A stretch of 64,000 bases of DNA from Tannerellaceae bacterium (lineage in GTDB: Bacteria; Bacteroidota; Bacteroidia; Bacteroidales; Tannerellaceae). Shown here one piece after another: positions 60,342 through 64,000 of this stretch. The notes beneath the pieces are model-generated. The model made no database searches. It had not been told where the DNA came from and saw nothing but the letters and a program-made list of their open reading frames with translations. A program made the translations under genes and the position numbers. The stretch covers positions 1-64,000 of the forward strand of contig JAISXD010000079.1 in assembly GCA_031270665.1 (NCBI GenBank). Direction: 5' to 3'. Within the stretch, counting starts at the first letter, position 1; every line of letters begins with the position of its first letter.

Positions 60342-62195
60342 TCAATATCCTGGATTCTGAATCAATTTATCATTTCGGTTCTTTTCATCCCGGTGGATTG
60401 GCAAGAAATATGTTTTGTCAACAAATTCTCTCTTTTCCTGTGCCAATGGAATCTGTGTATAGATATAATCCCAACGGGTTTCATCATGCACATAGCTACT
60501 CTGTTTGCCAACACCTGGTTTTAGTGTAGCAATTACTTCTACTCCATAGAGGCTGTTCATTCCCGGACATTCTTTTCCGATTATCCAGCGGCGGACATCC
60601 CAGTAACGATGTTCTTCCATCAGAAACTCCAACCTGCGGTCTTCACGGTATAGCTGGCGTAATTCGTCTTTACTGGTTGTTGTTACTTCCGGCAGGCCTA
60701 CACGTTTACGGAACAGGTTAAAATATTTCCGGGCTTCTTCCAGTTCTCCTAATTCAATACAGGCTTCCACATAGTCATAAACAACCTCCGAGAAGCGTAT
60801 GAACGGGAAGAGACAATTTACCCTGTTACGATGGTCTTCCGCTCTGGGGTGGATAAACTTTTGCAGATAATAGCCTGTGTAAGTTGCATTCCATGTCTCA
60901 CCACCGCCGGAGCGCGTATCCATACCTGCAAAATAGGCGTCTTTAGCATCTGCCGGATCCAGTTGATAGTAACCGGTTTGTATCATACCGCTGGGTTCCA
61001 TGGCTGCATAATCCGCCGGGCGTTGAATCCATTGTTTTCCATCGTACATGATAGAAGCATAGAAACGCGGTTCACGATTCTTGTATGGATTTGCTTTATG
61101 TTCTGGTTTATTCCAGTCAAATTTAGTTCCATCCTCCATCAGATATGCATCTACCAAATCCTGTACAGGCGTATTGCCGCCCCAGGCATGATATCCGGAA
61201 GGTCCGTTGAACAGAGCCATCTTCGTGCCACTTTCATCTTTTGTTTCGATAAAATAACGAGAAAAAATATGCTCTTCCGATTCGTTTCCAAAGAATTCCC
61301 AGATAGCATTAGCTTTCTCTTCGGCCGCCAGCCCTTCGCCGCCATACGTTGAAAGCCCATGTCCCAGCGGATTGTCCATTAATGCTTTTGCTGCATTTTT
61401 CACAGCTCTCCACCTGTCTTCACGCGAACCTTCCGTGTAGAATAATAATTCTTTATTCGCATAGGAAGCCAGCGTCGATATTTTAGCCGTAGCTGTAGTC
61501 TGGTCGTGCAAATCGCTGGCAGCATCTGTCAGTACACGCACTTTCAAGGCCAAAACAGCGGCCAATGTGGCGCGCCCTTTCGGCGTATTGCTAAACGTAC
61601 GGTCCTTTAATAATTCGGCGGCATTGTTAATATCACTGAGAATCTGCTGGATCGTTTCCGTATAAGAAGACCGGGCGATGGAGAAATCGGGATCGGCTAA
61701 TTGCGTTACCTCCAACTGAAGAGGAATTCCACCATATCCCCTGGATAAACGATGGAAGAAATAAGCGCGAAGGAAATAAGCCTCTCCTTTCAATTGTACT
61801 TTGTAGCTATCTTCAAAGGTGGCATCATCAATATTTTTAATAAAATCGTTACAGGAACGGATGGTTCTGTACAAACGCTCCCATTGATGTCCTCCTTGCG
61901 TCTTGCCAAACCAAGCGAGGTTGGCTTCGGTCAGAGCACCCGCATTTGATTCTACATATTCCCTACCATGAGTGAATAATGTTTCGTCGGTAGCCGAGGC
62001 TTGCGCTTCTTCTGCAAATCCGGCATCTTGGAAGGCAAAGTAAATATTATACATATACGCTTCCGCCAAAGCTCCTTCAGCCCATACGGCGTCTGCTGTG
62101 ATTTCTTTTGGGGGGTCTATATTCATAAAATCATCACTACACGCATTCAGTAGGAATGCCGCGAACAAAATGATTATTATATTGCTATGTTTCAT
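60342..62195 (-). CDS. RagB/SusD family lipoprotein
   Basis: Lipobox LLNACS; RSCNDFIKNID, KGEAYFLRAYFFHRLSRGYGGIPL, LYREDRRLEFLMEEHRYWDVRRW, QNPGY C-terminus. Confidence 0.95.
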   Translation of the reverse strand: MKHSNIIIILFAAFLLNACSDDFMNIDPPKEITADAVWAEGALAEAYMYNIYFAFQDAGFAEEAQASATDETLFTHGREYVESNAGALTEANLAWFGKTQGGHQWERLYRTIRSCNDFIKNIDDATFEDSYKVQLKGEAYFLRAYFFHRLSRGYGGIPLQLEVTQLADPDFSIARSSYTETIQQILSDINNAAELLKDRTFSNTPKGRATLAAVLALKVRVLTDAASDLHDQTTATAKISTLASYANKELLFYTEGSREDRWRAVKNAAKALMDNPLGHGLSTYGGEGLAAEEKANAIWEFFGNESEEHIFSRYFIETKDESGTKMALFNGPSGYHAWGGNTPVQDLVDAYLMEDGTKFDWNKPEHKANPYKNREPRFYASIMYDGKQWIQRPADYAAMEPSGMIQTGYYQLDPADAKDAYFAGMDTRSGGGETWNATYTGYYLQKFIHPRAEDHRNRVNCLFPFIRFSEVVYDYVEACIELGELEEARKYFNLFRKRVGLPEVTTTSKDELRQLYREDRRLEFLMEEHRYWDVRRWIIGKECPGMNSLYGVEVIATLKPGVGKQSSYVHDETRWDYIYTQIPLAQEKREFVDKTYFLPIHRDEKNRNDKLIQNPGY

Positions 62196-62207
62196 AATGT
62201 GTATTAT

Positions 62208-64000
62208 TTAAAATGTTACTGTACAACCAATATTAATAACTTTTGACGGCGGTATAAAGTTACCTGTTTGTGTATCTCCTTCCGGATCAAAATAATCAAA
62301 ATTAGTAAATGTAACCAGGTTGTTTCCGTTCAAATATAAGCGTGCAAACGAAAGGAATTTCGTTTTTTCGAGAATATGCTTCGGAATGGAATACCCTATT
62401 TCGATATTTTTTAACCTTAAATAGTTGGTTTTTCGCAGCCAATAAGTATTGTATTGACCTTGCCCGCTATCCCAGTAATATTTGCCGCGAGCATGTACAC
62501 GCGGATGTTTATCCGTAGGATTGTCTACCGACCAGTGGTTTTCATAAATACTTATATGATAGTTCCCAATCTCGCCCGAGTCAAAATACACTCTGTTCCA
62601 AGCGTCGGCAGCGCCCTGGAACAAGAAACTCAAGTCAAAATCCTTCCATTGGAAAGAAGCATTGAAGGCATATGTCCATTTGGGGTCTTTATTCCTGTCA
62701 AACCGGACACGGTCGTCTGGAGTTATCTCTTTATCGCCGTCGGTATCCTTAAATTTCATATCACCCGGCTGAAGGCCTTTATCAGTAGTGATTTCATCAT
62801 AATTCGGACGGTTGGCCGTATCATTGATTTCATCCCAGTCTTTGAACACGCCGTCAAACACGTATACCAAACTTCGTTCTGGATAATTAATATCCATCGG
62901 GAAGGAATGCCCTGTAGATTTCTGCCATTCCGGCGCTCCCGGCGCTTCGTCCCAATACGTAATCTTATTTTTACTGTACAATACAGTACCCGACATACGA
63001 TAGCTAAAATCCTTACCGATCCGGTCGCTCCACTCAAGTTTCATATCAAATCCCTTGTTCTGCACTTCACCGATATTTTCAGCCGGCAGCGTTAACCCTG
63101 CTGTTTGAGGAATGGAAGCATTTCTTCTCCACAAAATTTTGGAACGCTTGTTGTAGAAATAATCGGCTTCCAGCGAGAAACGATTTTTGAGGGTACGGAG
63201 TTCAATCCCTACGTTTGAATTATTAGCGACCTCCCATGTAATCTTGGTATTCGGGAAACGGCTGGCCTCGAGGCCTTTCTGGTCGCCTCCGTCAACAATA
63301 TAACCATACGCATACTTATACGTTGCCAAGAATTGGTATTCCTGTAATTTACTATCAAAATATACCTGGTCGTTACCCATTTGCCCCCACGATCCGCGAA
63401 CCTTGAAATAGTCGATAAAAGAGAGGTTTTCTTTCCAGAAGTTTTCTTCAGACATACGATAGCCTACCAATACACCCGGGAAAAATCCATAGCGGTTGTC
63501 TTCCGGAAACATATAGGAAGCGTCGTAACGCCAAACGAACTCAGCCAGATATTTTTCCTTATAATTATAAGCGATACGTCCGAAATAGTTCATACGGGAT
63601 CTTTTCCAGTTTTTGTCCCATTCGTCGTTGCTTTTACTTAGTGCATCCTTTTCCTTATCACCTCCGGCATCAAAGAGTTGTACGGCTGTTGAAAGATAAT
63701 ATCTGCGCATGGCCTCGAAGTATTCATTATCGGACTGATCCTTTTCTGTACCAGCCAACAGGCTTATCCCATGATTCCCAAATGTTTTCTCATAGCTCAG
63801 AATACCGCCGGCCACTAAATTGGTCTGGTCTTCCGAATACATGTCTAACCGGGGATCCGGATGACTGGGATAGTTTAAACCGCCGGTTAGTTTTGGGGTT
63901 ACACCGTCAGCTTCTAATGATACGCCATCCCATGAATACAGTGTCCAAGGCTGGAACCATTTTTTTCGCTGGCTGAGAAATTTATCGTAAGCAATATTTA
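62208..64000 (-). CDS. SusC/RagA TonB-dependent receptor (truncated by window end)
   Basis: VINIGCTVTF C-terminus; NYLRLKNIEIGYSIPKHIL; reading frame stays open past 63842 (GGLNYPSHPDPRLDMYSED). Confidence 0.93.
   Translation of the reverse strand, partial: NIAYDKFLSQRKKWFQPWTLYSWDGVSLEADGVTPKLTGGLNYPSHPDPRLDMYSEDQTNLVAGGILSYEKTFGNHGISLLAGTEKDQSDNEYFEAMRRYYLSTAVQLFDAGGDKEKDALSKSNDEWDKNWKRSRMNYFGRIAYNYKEKYLAEFVWRYDASYMFPEDNRYGFFPGVLVGYRMSEENFWKENLSFIDYFKVRGSWGQMGNDQVYFDSKLQEYQFLATYKYAYGYIVDGGDQKGLEASRFPNTKITWEVANNSNVGIELRTLKNRFSLEADYFYNKRSKILWRRNASIPQTAGLTLPAENIGEVQNKGFDMKLEWSDRIGKDFSYRMSGTVLYSKNKITYWDEAPGAPEWQKSTGHSFPMDINYPERSLVYVFDGVFKDWDEINDTANRPNYDEITTDKGLQPGDMKFKDTDGDKEITPDDRVRFDRNKDPKWTYAFNASFQWKDFDLSFLFQGAADAWNRVYFDSGEIGNYHISIYENHWSVDNPTDKHPRVHARGKYYWDSGQGQYNTYWLRKTNYLRLKNIEIGYSIPKHILEKTKFLSFARLYLNGNNLVTFTNFDYFDPEGDTQTGNFIPPSKVINIGCTVTF

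Overview
This 64-kb window looks like a Bacteroidales chromosome: SusC/SusD pairs, FecR/ECF, DUF2723, DUF4924, DUF3822 and TAnnTTTG promoters. The first half is mostly housekeeping: DEAD helicase, acyl-CoA synthetase, DUF2723, nth, pheS, cls, rsmD, recD-like helicase, rsmI, prfC, rfbD. Accessory content includes: (1) an ECF/FecR/SusCD locus followed by a periplasmic redox module (DoxX-Tat-AKR fusion, Tat-lipoprotein gluconate-DH subunit-3 family, GMC oxidoreductase, 7-heme cytochrome c); (2) a second SusCD locus with two Gfo/Idh/MocA proteins, a Tat-lipoprotein TIM-barrel protein and a multiheme-cytochrome/SUMF1 fusion; (3) cobTS, a MurNAc-kinase-like/RapZ-C fusion with a nucleotidyltransferase, and two gdhA paralogues; (4) a ~1.2-kb cassette at 47794-49030 bracketed by exact 40-bp direct repeats, encoding two tandem double-glycine-leader peptides with GxxxG-like motifs and a small membrane protein. 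The cassette is a candidate two-peptide bacteriocin or signalling system that gene callers could easily miss, and is the most interesting locus here. Other oddities are an in-frame chimera of nitronate monooxygenase and a PlsC-type acyltransferase, a duplicated 55-bp promoter/start segment, a 21-bp tandem repeat, and hairpin-rich intergenic repeats. All assignments come from reading the sequence and recognising motifs; no database search was run.
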